From Panonychus citri (Eukaryota > Arthropoda > Arachnida > Trombidiformes > Tetranychidae): a DNA stretch of 64,000 nt. Below the pieces are notes generated by a model. It had not been told where the DNA came from. It searched no databases and saw only the letters and a list, made by a program, of their open reading frames with translations. The translations under genes and the position numbers were made by a program. Shown one piece after another: positions 1-11,450 of the stretch. Every line of letters starts with the position of its first letter. Position 1 is the first letter of the stretch. The DNA lies in assembly GCF_014898815.1 (NCBI RefSeq), contig NW_026515513.1, positions 558,001 through 622,000 on the forward strand. Reading direction: 5' to 3'.

Positions 1-730
1 TTGAAAGAGTCATTGATCCAAAGATGATAATTGATTTGATTGAAACAACGTAGATTAAAATTACCCCAATGAACGATAATCATGATTACTGATTCCAAAT
101 TAACTTCGTAATTTAATCAACTTTAACGTTCCACAAAAAGTCCATCAGGTGGCGCTCGAGATTTTTGTTGATATTTGAGCTTTTGGTTCAGTTGAGTTTA
201 GTTTTATTTGGAGTAATTAACTTTTTTGATCATCGTCCTGTTTTTTTGTTAATTATTTGGTAGTATTTAATTTCCTCCGTAGTTAAGGTAATCAAAGGGA
301 TAAATAAGGTGAACATTGATTTACTTGGGAAAGGTAAGTTTAGTTTAATCGAATTGTTTTTCTCTTTTTCCATTGTAAACAAATGTGACTCTGACATCAA
401 CCTTTTCTACTTTGCTGTAACCATTTCTATCTTTCTCTTTCTCCTTCTCTTTCTTTCCTTTCTTTCCATTTTTTTTCTTGTGTCTTTCTCTTTCTTTTTT
501 GATTGTCTTCCTCTTTCTTCATTCTCTTTCTTCTTCATTTTCTTTTACTTCTACTTCTACTACAACTACATCATCTTTCAATTTTGTTCTTGTTTTTTTT
601 TGTTGTTTTCTCATTCTTCATACTCTTCTTAAATTCATCTTCTTCTTCTTCTTCTTCTGTTTTTTCTCTTTCTCTCTCTCTCTCTCTATGATTGTTGTTC
701 CTATTTTTTAACTTGATTTAGATTCAAAAG
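1..730 (+). promoter_or_regulatory. slimb promoter and 5' leader with probable 5'UTR intron
   Basis: This is the non-coding leader of the slimb-like gene. A good splice donor (AAG/GTAAGT) lies at 333/334 and an acceptor (TTGATTTAG) ends at 721, ten bases before the ATG at 731. A 5'UTR intron of about 388 nt is therefore likely. That intron is very pyrimidine-rich, with long CTT and CT tracts at 430-690. A match to AGGTGGCGCT lies at 147-156 on the sense strand, resembling the core of CTCF-type sites. The short Phe/Ser/Leu-rich reading frames here are translations of the pyrimidine tracts, not genes. Confidence 0.55.
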
Positions 731-3254
731 ATGACGGATATTAGTGAAGAAAAGGGTGAGGATGGGAAAGTTCGTCCATTTTTCCACCAGCAGAAAGAAG
801 ATTGTTGTAAATTCTTCGAAAATTGGGCTGACCCAGAACAAACAGATTTCATTCAATCTCTATTAGCCAAAATGTCTCATCATCAACATAGTCAAATCAA
901 CACTTACCTGAGACCAATGTTAAAAAGAGACTTTATCTCTCTTCTACCAAGTAGGTTATTCCCATGTTGTTTCATTTTGTTCACCCTAAATCGTCATTAC
1001 ATCACTTGTAATACGTTGAAGATGTTTCCACTCTATTCTAACCTTGTTTTCCTTTTTTTCTTCTTCCATTTTTCTTTTAGAGAAAGGTCTTGATCATGTT
1101 GCTGAGACTATTTTATCCTATTTGGATGCTGACTCTCTACGTTGTGCTGAGTTAGTGTGCCGCGAATGGTATCGTGTTATATCAGAGGGAATGTTATGGA
1201 GAAAATTGATAGAGAATAAAGTTAAAACAGATCCCTCATGGAGAGGCCTAGCTCGACGAAGAGGATGGTATGTGTCACTTTTACCAAACACAAAAAGAAA
1301 CACTAAATTTGTCCATCGCTTATTCTGCCACCTACTTAAAAATGAATTGGCAAAATTCATCACTATTTTGCCTTTTTCTTTTTTTCTTTTTTTCTCTTTG
1401 TTTTCATTTCGACTTAGTCTAAACTTAATACTCTTTTCTTTTTAATTCCATCTTTTAAAACATATCTTAAGTCTACCGACTATGTGTGCGCCTTAAGTGA
1501 TGGACACTATATAGATTTATATTATATTTATACCACATCGTGTCTCTTTTAACGCTTGGCTTAATTACACTAATAATTTTTTATCTTTCTCTTCATTTCT
1601 TTTCCTTCTCTCTCTCTCTCTCTCACTCACTCTATCTCTCTCTCTCCCCTATTTCACTCTTTTTTTAATAGGATCCGGTACCTTTTCAAGCCAGCTCCTG
1701 GTGAACAACATCCAAATCATCTTTTCTATCGTCGTTTGTTTCCTAATATAATTAGAGACATCGAAAATACCGAAAGTAATTGGAGAGGTGGTAGACATAA
1801 CCTACAACGCATTAACTGCCGCAGCGAGAGCAGCAAAGGAGTTTATTGTTTACAATATGATGACCAGAAGATTGTCTCTGGCCTTCGTGATAATACAATT
1901 AAAATATGGGACCGAAATACACTTGAGTGTTCACATGTACGTATCCCTTTTGTTTTTTTGTTTTCCAGATCATTTGGTTAACAATTTAATTAGCTCACGA
2001 TTTTTATTCTAAATGTTAACTCACTCACTCACATTTAGTTTTATATATATTTTCTTTAATCCTATTTTCTTTCATTTTTTTTCATGACTTAGGTTCTAAC
2101 TGGTCATACAGGTTCAGTTCTTTGTTTGCAATTTGATGATAAAGTAATTGTCAGTGGCTCTAGTGATGCTACAGTTCGGGTGTGGAATGTTGAAGGAGGT
2201 CAACCTGTGAACACTTTGATCCATCATTGTGAAGCAGTTCTTCATTTACGTTTCAACAATGGACTTATGGTCACTTGTTCAAAGGATCGATCCATTGCCG
2301 TCTGGGAAATGGTCTCTCCCAGTGATATAACATTAAAAAGAGTCCTAGTTGGCCATAGAGCAGCTGTTAATGTCGTTGACTTTGATGAGAAATACATTGT
2401 TTCCGCTTCTGGAGATAGAACTATTAAAATTTGGAATACGTCTAATTGTGAATTTGTTAGAACCCTTAGTGGTCACAAAAGAGGAATAGCGTGTCTACAA
2501 TACAGAGAAAATTTAGTTGTTTCTGGTAGTTCTGATAATACTATACGGTGAATATTTTCTCTCTCTCTCTCTTTATCATGCTCGTTTTTCTCTGACTATG
2601 ACTTATCAATTTCTCTTTCCTAATTGTTTATTTGTTTAGCTTATGGGACATCGAATCGGGAACATCATTACGAGTCTTAGAAGGTCACGAAGAACTTGTA
2701 AGATGCATTCGATTTGACAATAAAAGAATAGTTAGTGGAGCTTATGATGGGTAAGTTATCATTTTTTACTCTTCTTCTTTAAAGTTCTACTCATCATTTA
2801 TCTGATTGTTTCTCTTTTTTTTTCTAATAGTAAAATTAAAGTATGGGATTTGGCTGCTGCCTTGGATCCTCGAACCCCAAGTACATCCCTTTGCTTACAG
2901 ACTCTTGTCAAACACACTGGTCGAGTATTCCGTCTACAGTTTGATGAATTCCAAATAGTGAGCAGCTCTCACGATGATACAATTCTCATCTGGGATTTCC
3001 TTGGTCCTGAAGTTCCAATTAATCATCCAACCCCTCAAAACTCATCGTTATCATCATCTAGATCATGCATTTATCCAGACGTCTCTGCATCTACCAATAA
3101 TCCATCTCAATCGTCACCATCTCGTTCATTTTACAATTCATTAATTTCCCCATCTATGTCTCGTTTATCGCCTTCAAGATCTATCTCAATGTGTCCATCT
3201 TCAAGACCTGTAAACTCAATTAATTGTGGATTCTCACCACAAGATGAACAGTGA
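731..3254 (+). CDS. slmb: Slimb / beta-TrCP F-box and WD40 protein (SCF substrate receptor)
   Basis: Six exons join in phase: 731-950, 1081-1267, 1672-1936, 2093-2547, 2640-2750, 2831-3254, giving 553 residues. The order is that of beta-TrCP: an N-terminal dimerisation region (about 26-70, KFFENW...YLRPMLKRD), an F-box (about 75-120, beginning KKGLDHVAETILSYLD), then seven WD40 repeats from about residue 190 (repeated GH...S.S.D.T.R.W patterns, such as GHRAAVNVVDFDEKYIVSAS). A Ser/Pro-rich tail of about 70 residues follows the last blade. In the family, the F-box binds Skp1-Cul1 and the WD40 propeller reads phosphodegrons (beta-catenin/Armadillo, Cactus/IkB, Ci/Gli). Near-exact family conservation across the propeller makes the identity secure. 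The first three exons were copied into the chimeric gene at 31899. Confidence 0.96.
1307..1342 (+). other. 36-nt intronic block in slimb intron 2, identical in the chimeric paralogue
   Basis: This stretch lies 40 nt inside slimb intron 2 and is identical base for base to 32493-32528 in the matching intron of the F-box/CAMSAP gene. The rest of the two introns has diverged, and the flanking exons differ at many third positions. Reading straight through the donor, both genes encode FVHRLFCHLLK in the same frame; the distances from donor to block differ by exactly 3 nt. It may be a splicing or RNA element, or the coding tail of an intron-retained, F-box-only isoform. Confidence 0.6.
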
Positions 3255-3422
3255 ACTAATATTACCTATCGTGTTGTTTTTTCTTTCGTCTTGTTTTCCA
3301 TCAGCACCAATAATCCGAACCTGAAATCTTTACAACCTTTGGATACAAAGTATCTCTTTTCTCGTGTCCTTTTCGGTTCGGATAATCTGCTCCTATTTCT
3401 TGTATCTTCTTCTCCTTCTTCT

Positions 3423-3459
<37 letters not shown>

Positions 3460-4697
3460 CCATCTTCCTCTTTCTATCTGGATGACTTATTTAAATTACA
3501 AAGATGGCAATTCCAAGGACAACCAATAATTCAAATAGTTTTGAGCTTCAACATAGAATAATATTGTTGTATTGATTGTGACTTCTTAATTTTTTTATAA
3601 TTACTATTATCTTTAGCTCTCTCTCTTTCTCTCTTTTTTTTTGGATCACTGAAGTTTTTGTTCAGTTTTTTTTGTGTAAACCACAGTTCAATCCTAGTTA
3701 ATATCTCTCTCTCTCTCTCTCTCTCTCTAGTGTCATAATTTTTAGAAATGCATGTAAGTTTATCCAATCAACAAAAGCACACAAACACAATTTGTTAATT
3801 ATTTTGACAGATGATAATCTAGTGACTATCAATTCCTTTTGCAAAGAAAAATAAGAAATCACCAATTCACTGCGCCCGATTTTCATCTTGAAAGGAATCG
3901 CCACATTCGCATACATAAAATCCATTCATAAACAAAACACACACAACAACAACAACACTCACACTTTACCAATCAAATCAATTTTGATTTAATTGTGTCT
4001 CATTCTTTCTCTCTAATCTTTACCTATCTTTTCGTGTACAGAAACAATAATCAAATACCTTTACTATAACCACTTTTGTCTTTATCTTATTCACCTTTCA
4101 CCCTTCACCTCCTCCTCCCTTCCCACGATAATATCTAAGGTAATGTACCTTTAATTGTAAACCTGTCCAATAACCTGTTCTACGGGATTAAAAGTGGATC
4201 CAATGTAATTATTAAGTTCAAATATATATACACACATTCAAATCACTCAATCAAATTATACAATTGAAAATTTCAATTAAAATCAATTACGATCAATGTG
4301 TGATAAGGTTAATTAATCTTGATCGGTTCTCGTTGATACAATTACGATTAATTAATTTTCTCCTTGTTGTTTTTACTAAAAAAAAGAAACAAAATTTGAC
4401 ACAAAAACAATTAGAAAACAAAATAAACAATTAACCAAAATGCGAAGAAACAACAGAAAGAGAAAAATTAACAATTAAGTTGATCCAAATTAAATTAATT
4501 CCTTGAACTTTTAGATGGTTAATGTTGATGAGAATGTTGGTTGTTTTTGTTTGGTAAAAAAAGAAAATCGAATTTTTTAAAATTCTATTCTATTGTTTGA
4601 ATGAACTTCTCTTTCTTTGTCTCTTTCTCTCTTTTCACTTTGTCTTTTCCTCTACCAGGAGATGTTTTCATCTCTTATCATTTTGACTGTTTATGTT

Positions 4698-4745
<48 letters not shown>

Positions 4746-5654
4746 TTGTTATTTATTTCTTTAATTAATTATTCAACTAATCGGTTAATCGAGTGATTTA
4801 CATGAACAATTAACCGTTAACAGTTAATATTCTAAATTAACTCCTCCTTTCAGCTTGTTTAGTTAATTCTCTCTTCTACCTACCTTTATATTCACTTTAG
4901 ACATGGTTTACCTGGTTTGTTACTCTTTCTTTCATATAAGTTGAATTGTAATTAGGTTGAGAGATTAAATTGTCTCTTCCTTTTTTTATAAATCATCATC
5001 ATCATTACCACTTTGTTTTCTCGTGAATGTTAACATTTAATCACAACTTTAATCATCTCACTGTTTTTACATGATAATAATTAACTTGAGTCTTTGATTC
5101 ATTTGATATTCTCTCCAAGTGTTTTTGATGTGTTGATGGAGAAAACAAATTCTCAACAACAAAGAAATTGAAATAGAAGAAAAAATCTTCTTTTTTCTAT
5201 TTCATTCTGTTTTTCTCTTGTCTTTTTCAATCTCTTCTATCATGTAAGCTGAACATTGCTCAACTTACTGGAAACCCTTGAAAGAATATAATTTTTTTAT
5301 CCCCTCTTACTCTCTCTCTTTCTCTGTGTATGTTAAGTGTTGATGGAGAAAAATAGTTGGCCTTGGATCGGTGACTATTTGATTTAGTGAATGTATTTAT
5401 TATCTTAATTTCATTACTTTATCACCTTCCAGTTATGTTCATTTCCTTTGTGTGTATCGATCAGTTAATCGGTTGATTTTTCTTTAGTGATCTCATCTAC
5501 TGTTGTTCCACCTGAGTTAACCTGAAAATAGTCATTCCAAGGAACCATTTTTATTGGATTGTCTTCCAAAGGATTCAAGTTAATTGTTTGGTTCTCTCTT
5601 TTTTTGTTGGAGAAAAGCCTCATCATCTATATCATCATCTATTCCTGATAAATA
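3255..5654. other. slimb 3'UTR and RASSF upstream region, no gene seen
   Basis: This is AT-rich DNA with several perfect CT-dinucleotide tracts on the + strand (about 3425-3455, 3703-3729, 4702-4739). Reading frames over these tracts are low-complexity Ser/Leu or Arg/Glu strings and were not accepted as genes. The right-hand part (from about 5000) is probably promoter and 5'UTR of the RASSF gene. No RNA gene was recognised by eye. Confidence 0.5.
4702..4739 (+). repeat. (CT)19 microsatellite
   Basis: A perfect CT dinucleotide run of 38 nt is followed by a short GT run. It is the longest of several CT tracts between slimb and the RASSF gene. Confidence 0.95.
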
Positions 5655-7624
5655 ATGTCAACCGGTAATAATAATGGTGGTTGTAAAGAAGATGCATCTT
5701 CTTGCAATCTTGGTGGTGGTAATGGTGTCGGTGGAAATGAGATGAAGGAGGAAAAATTGGAAAAATCTCCTTCTCTCAATTCTGCTAATCAATCATTTGG
5801 TCGTCAATCTGTTATGGGTAATTTAAATAATTGGATTAATGATCTCAGTTCAGGTGCTCTTTTCCAGGGATTAAGTTTTCTTAATTTCCGTCGACGAGGA
5901 TCTCGTGGATCAGCAACTGGTTCAACTTCAACATCATCAACTTTATCACCTTTTTTTGCTCGATCAGCATCATATTCAGCCTCTGCTACCTCAACAACCA
6001 GAATTTCATCATCAGCTGATACAACATCAACTACCCTTAACCGAAATCAAGATATTACTCCATATATGGGCTGGTCATCTGGATCTGAAGTTGATGGATT
6101 TGTTGGCCGAACACCAGCTCAGTTTTTAAATGGAACTCTAATTCCAACCCTGAAAACCAAAGAGATAATTGAATTAGATAATTTTGGAGTTGTTGAAGTT
6201 GAAAATCTAGAATTAGGAGTAGGTCATAAATTTGAGGTAATTGCTTATTAATTATTATTATTTGCCGCTAATTTTCTGCTATCTAAGTTTCTTTGTCTCA
6301 GTTATATCAACAACCATCACTCAGAAAGTAAATTCTATTCTTAAATATTTGTTCTTTTCTCTTTTTTCTTTCAGCTTTATGAGCTAAAAGCTCCTACCTG
6401 GTGTGACAGCTGTTCTCAGTTTATTTGGACTCCTGTTGTTTACGATTCTAAAAATACATCAATACGGATCGTTTCGCCCTTTTCGAAGACTATACAATGT
6501 TCTAATTGTAAATATACATGTCACATCAGATGCCGACCTTTAGTTAGGATTGACTGTAAGGGGAACGTTGAATCTAAATCGACCGATATCTCAACCGCTT
6601 CCAGTCCCTCTGATGAAAGTAAAAGTAATAACTGTGATGATCTGAAAAGCGACTCGTCCGAACCATTAACTCAAAGTGAAATACTAGCTGAAAGTAAAGA
6701 AAACAATAATGATGATTTAGAGGCTGAGGATAATGAGGAAGTTCCTGATAATGAAGAAGAGGAAGAAAACAAATCAGTTAATCCTGATGCAATTGGTGAT
6801 AATAATAATGAAGAAAGTAAACAATCGATTGAATTAAATGCCACAGAAGAAAAACAAAAAGAAGAAGAGGAAGGAAAACCAGAAGAGAAAAGGACGACAA
6901 AGAAGAAAAATGTTTCGAAAATATTGAAACAAACGAAGAAACTTTAGGCAAAGACTTACGACAACTTGAAACCCAAGAATTAAAAGAAAAAATAATCGAA
7001 TACAATGAACGATTAAAACGATTAGGTTCCGGTCTTGGATTAACCATGTTAGATGGTAAATCTTTCAGAGGTTTTCTCCGAGTTCACCTTAACCTTACCC
7101 GACCCATTAACGTAGTTGCTGGAACTCGTCCCCCCTCAATCTATGATATAATCAATGAAGACGAACAAACCTGCCGACGTACTTTAACTTCATTTTATAT
7201 GCCTCGAAATACAGTGAAAAATATTCACATTACCAGTGAATATACAAGTATAGACGTGATTAAAGCGATGTTGAAAAAATTTAAGGTTGTTGATAATCCG
7301 CAAAAGTTTGCACTTTACCGTCGTTATCCCGATGAATTTGGTGAATCAATTTTAAAAAGGATTGGTGACAATGATTATCCTCTTCAAATTGCTCTTGATT
7401 GGTGTGATTGGCAGGAAAGACAAGTTGTCCTTCAAGAAAATGACACAGCTGATATTGTCTGGGACGCTTTCTTATCACCGGAACTTAACAATTTCTTAAT
7501 CATGTTAGATAGAGAGGAACAGGAACATCTCAATCAACTTAGGTTAAAATATGATTGCTTAAGATCAGAATTAACAAGATACATTCAACTTAAAGAGATT
7601 GAAGAACAAGGTATTCTTGTTTGA
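5655..7624 (+). CDS. RASSF1/5-type Ras-association protein (C1, RA and SARAH domains), frame interrupted
   Basis: Exon 1 (5655-6236) encodes a Gly/Ser/Thr-rich N-terminus. Exon 2 starts at 6375 with a C1 zinc finger (about residues 190-255; H-x12-C-x2-C ... C-x2-C-x4-H-x2-C-x7-C). The C2-C3 spacing in this finger is 28 residues against the usual 13-14. An acidic linker follows, then a RAS-association domain (from about 7180) and a C-terminal SARAH helix ending at the stop at 7622-7624. In the family, RASSF1/5 proteins bind Ras-like GTPases and dock MST/Hippo kinases through SARAH. The exon-2 frame reaches a TAG at about 6945, while the RA-SARAH frame is open only from 6833. Either a small purine-rich intron is removed (6817-6947, GTAAAC...TTTAG, which restores the frame) or one base is missing in an A run near 6850. 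Identity is secure; the linker is not. Confidence 0.88.
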
Positions 7625-8791
7625 ATTTAAGTTTAACTTATCCCATTGATCTTAATTGTTTCATCATTTCATCCAAAACATGCACACAATTAAACAAAAA
7701 GGAAACCATTAACTTCCGGAAACTAAAGACACCAATTTTTCAACTTATATAAATAACCTTAAATCAAATCATATCAATTATTTTACAATTACAATTGGAT
7801 TCATATTGTATCATATTCATAGAAACATTAAGTTTCTCTATCTCTCTCTTTCTCTATCAAATCAATTTAGGTGATAATTTAATTTAAAATTAACCTTTTT
7901 AGCTCAAAACAATTAATTTGATATGAACATTAGATTTTCAACTTAAACATTTACTTAAGTCTTGAACCTGAGTAAATCGTGAAAATTTCAACCCAATAAT
8001 CTGATAAAATGTTTAAGAAGAAAATTTTTTTTATTAAACAATAAATCACTAAATTGTTTGCAATTAAACTAAATTGTGTCAAAAATTTTTGCTTTTAATC
8101 ACATTAGAAGGAAACAGAACATCCTTTTAGTTAATTTGAACAAATTGTTCATATAAATCAAGATTGAAATAATTCCAGGAAGTTGTTAACAATAGAGATG
8201 ATTAGAGAAAATGATAAATTTATCACAATTAGATTCACTTTTAATCACAATTAAAACATTTTAAAAGTTTAAGTTACTCGAAAAAGAGACAGACAATCAA
8301 CCATAACAAACTCAACACAATCATTGATTAATTTGATTTGAAAGTTTATGTTTACTTTATAATTTATTTGCTGTTTACATTGAACCTTTAAATTACTTTA
8401 TCAACAATCAATTAATCATCATGATTAACTTTAATTCACTTGGAAAGACTCAACTGCCATCTAGATGAAGAGATTGGTAAAAGATTAATGTTTAATCAGC
8501 TGATTGATGTGTTGTCTTTTTTGAATGTTTATCTAATTGCATTTCCATTGTCATGATTAATTGTGATTAATCAACTATTCTTTTACTTTTGATTAACTAT
8601 TAGAGTCTTTTCTTGCAAGGTAAATTGTTGCAAATAATTTTCCTCAATGATTCAATCACTTGACAATCGTTACGTTGTCACTTATGTTTACATTTATTTT
8701 TGATTGTTCTTAACTTTGATTCCTTCAATTGCTGCTCTTAATTGTTATTAATTGTTATTCTTTTATATTTTTTTGTTGATTCAATTCTTAG
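7625..8791. promoter_or_regulatory. RASSF 3' flank and MOGS promoter region
   Basis: This is AT-rich intergenic DNA with many TTAATTG/CAATTAA words. AGATGGCAGT lies on the minus strand at 8453-8462, a weak relative of the promoter word seen upstream of other genes here. No ORF or RNA gene can be supported. Confidence 0.4.
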
Positions 8792-11149
8792 ATGACAAGT
8801 AAAGTTACACAGAGGAAAAAGGACAAGCCAAAATGGCCGCCGTCTTCTGGTGACGAATCAAAGAGAAGTGATAAAACGAATGGCAACTTGATTTATAAAT
8901 TGTTTCTCTTTTTCCTAGTGGCAACTTTTTCTCTCGGGGCAATTTATTATTTCACTAGATCTTCTAGTTCGTTGAATAGTCGATTAGATGGACTTAATTT
9001 TGATAAAAGATGGGGAACCTTTCGAAGTGGTGTTTATTTCGGATTAAAGCGTAATGACCCTTCATCTATGGTCTCAGGGTTAATGTGGTTTAAAAATGTC
9101 CTCAATGACGATAATTCAGTTCCAATCAGACATTTATGTGAGAAATTTGATCCAGTTCAATATATTTGGAATAAACATGATTTCGATTCATTTGGAATTC
9201 AACAAGTTACCGAAGGTGATCTTTCCATTAAACAACAAGTACTTTTCCGAGAAGATGGTTGGATAACCCGAATAACAGTAAATTCAACTGATTCGTTGGA
9301 GAAATTTACTACACCAGTTTCGTTGATTCTTTATCTTGCCACCGAAAATGAAGATGATTCTATTTCGGTGTCCACACCAAAGTCAGAATTTCTTAGAGGT
9401 TCTAAAATTGGACTTGAAGGTAGCCTTTCGTCGGGATCGCGACAATTTTTATCTCGAGTCGATTTTTCCGATCCAAGTGCAATAATTTACATAACCGATT
9501 TCAAGATGAACATGAATCCTCCTTTAATGTTTTTCAATGAACGAATTATGCAAAATCTTGGAATCATGAGAACCCCTGGAAATGGTAAACCTTTGTTCGT
9601 ACTTAATGAACAATCTGATGATACAAAAGGAAAACCAAATTTCGTAGCGATCCAATTAATCATCAATAAACCGATTGAATTGTTTTTCTATTTAAGAGAA
9701 TCAATTGATCCATACATTGACTCTTGGAAGAATCGATTCGATGCCGATCTGATGGAGAAAATTTTCCAATTCGATACCAATTTTGATAATGTATTCGCAC
9801 TTTCAGAAAGAAATTACAATCTCGATCAAATTAACTTCGCACAATCAGTGTTGAGTAACATGTTAGGATCAATTGGTTACTTTTATGGTCACTCATGGAT
9901 TAAAAATGGATCTACAACTAAGCCTGAACGCTATGGTCCCTTGGAATTGACCTCAGCGGTTCCATCGCGATCTTATTTTCCCAGAGGTTTCCTATGGGAT
10001 GAAGGGTTTCATCAGCTACTAATCGCTAAAATTAAGCCACAATTGAGTCAAGAGATAATCAAAAACTGGCTTTACCTAATGGACGGAAACGGTTGGATAC
10101 CAAGAGAGGTGATTCTCGGTTTTGAGGCCACTTCCCGAGTTCCTAAGGAATTTATCGTCCAAGACATTTCGAATGCCAATCCACCTAGTCTATTATTACC
10201 CATTGAATTCCTATTTGATTCTAATCAATTAGATATTAATTATTTAAAGTCAATTTTTCCTCTTCTTGAAAAATGGTACAATTGGTTCAATACAACTCAA
10301 GTTGGATCCAAAACTGGTACATATCGTTGGAGAGGTCGTGACCCAAAATCCATTGATAAGTTAAATCCGTTAACTTTAACCTCTGGACTTGATGATTATC
10401 CAAGAGCTTCACATCCAAGTGATTCAGAGATTCATCTTGACCTTCGTTGTTGGATGACCCTTGCCGCTCGAATATTATTCAAGATTGGTAAACACATTGA
10501 ATCTCCTTCAGCGATTAAATATCAAGAGACATTTAATTATCTTCGAGATAATAAACTTCTTGATTTAACCCATTGGTCAGAAGAGAATCAAATGTATTGT
10601 GATTTCGGTGTCCACTCAAATTCAATTGAACTGATTCGTTCCGAGGAAAAGGTCAAGCGAGTGGTCAAAGAAAAACCCTCTTACCAATGTGTCTCTGAAC
10701 TTGGTTACATCAGTTTATTTCCAATGTTATTAAATCTTCTTGATCCCGACAATCCTCGACTTAATTCAATTCTTGATACAATTGAAAATCCTGATCATCT
10801 ATGGACACCTTATGGTTTAAGGTCAATTTCCCGACAAAGTCGTTACTATCTAAGGTGGAATACATTTACAGATCCACCTTATTGGCGAGGACCAATTTGG
10901 ATTAATATTAATTTTCTAGTGTTAAAATCACTTAAAAATTATTCCCAATTAGATGGACCATATAGAGAAAGAGCCAAATTGTTACATGATAAATTACGAG
11001 ATAATTTAGTTAACAATGTTTTCAATCAATTTCAATCAACTTCTTTCATCTGGGAAAATTATAATGATACCACTGGGCAAGGTTCTGGTGTCCATCCTTT
11101 CACTGGATGGTCAGCATTGGTTTTACTAATTATGTCCGATAAATATTAA
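8792..11149 (+). CDS. MOGS: Mannosyl-oligosaccharide glucosidase (glucosidase I, GH63)
   Basis: A single uninterrupted ORF of 785 residues. It is a type II membrane protein with a short basic cytosolic tail (1-30), one hydrophobic anchor (about 34-53, LFLFFLVATFSLGAIYYF), and a luminal GH63 domain that starts with DKRWGTFRSGVYFGLK. The conserved blocks SYFPRGFLWDEGFHQLLI (about 394-411) and GLDDYPRASHPSDSEIHLDLRCW (about 532-554) belong to the (alpha/alpha)6 catalytic barrel and carry the acidic catalytic residues. In the ER lumen, glucosidase I removes the outermost alpha-1,2-glucose from Glc3Man9GlcNAc2 on new glycoproteins, the first trimming step of N-glycan maturation. The length is close to that of human MOGS (837). 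It has no introns, unlike most neighbours, and converges on MMADHC 301 bp downstream. Confidence 0.96.
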   Translation: MTSKVTQRKKDKPKWPPSSGDESKRSDKTNGNLIYKLFLFFLVATFSLGAIYYFTRSSSSLNSRLDGLNFDKRWGTFRSGVYFGLKRNDPSSMVSGLMWFKNVLNDDNSVPIRHLCEKFDPVQYIWNKHDFDSFGIQQVTEGDLSIKQQVLFREDGWITRITVNSTDSLEKFTTPVSLILYLATENEDDSISVSTPKSEFLRGSKIGLEGSLSSGSRQFLSRVDFSDPSAIIYITDFKMNMNPPLMFFNERIMQNLGIMRTPGNGKPLFVLNEQSDDTKGKPNFVAIQLIINKPIELFFYLRESIDPYIDSWKNRFDADLMEKIFQFDTNFDNVFALSERNYNLDQINFAQSVLSNMLGSIGYFYGHSWIKNGSTTKPERYGPLELTSAVPSRSYFPRGFLWDEGFHQLLIAKIKPQLSQEIIKNWLYLMDGNGWIPREVILGFEATSRVPKEFIVQDISNANPPSLLLPIEFLFDSNQLDINYLKSIFPLLEKWYNWFNTTQVGSKTGTYRWRGRDPKSIDKLNPLTLTSGLDDYPRASHPSDSEIHLDLRCWMTLAARILFKIGKHIESPSAIKYQETFNYLRDNKLLDLTHWSEENQMYCDFGVHSNSIELIRSEEKVKRVVKEKPSYQCVSELGYISLFPMLLNLLDPDNPRLNSILDTIENPDHLWTPYGLRSISRQSRYYLRWNTFTDPPYWRGPIWININFLVLKSLKNYSQLDGPYRERAKLLHDKLRDNLVNNVFNQFQSTSFIWENYNDTTGQGSGVHPFTGWSALVLLIMSDKY

Positions 11150-11450
11150 TTTATATTCTAATTTTAATAGGAATAAAAATTTTATTCTATTATAAATTAT
11201 ATGTATATATTTTACTCAAGGGTGATAATTGTTTCACAAGTCAACCTAACAAATTTATTAAGTTCAATCAGCTGAAAATATATAAGTTCATAAGATACTC
11301 ACGAGTTAATGTTTACTTGCCAAGAAGATGAATTTTGTTTATCATCTTTAGTTGGTAATTAACTTGTGAATAGTTTTTCATTTGATAATATTTACATACA
11401 ACAAGTTCAACTCTGTTCATTTTTGTTTATAGATTTAGTAAATTATCCTA
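11150..11450. other. Convergent 3' flank between MOGS and MMADHC
   Basis: This is 301 bp between two stop codons facing each other. It contains AATAAAAATTTTATT near 11170, which offers a polyadenylation signal on both strands. Nothing else was seen. Confidence 0.5.

Noticed and set aside
309..711. Overlapping ORFs rich in Phe, Ser and Leu
   Set aside because: They are translations of CTT/CT tracts in the slimb 5' leader, several begin at non-ATG codons, and no domain is visible.
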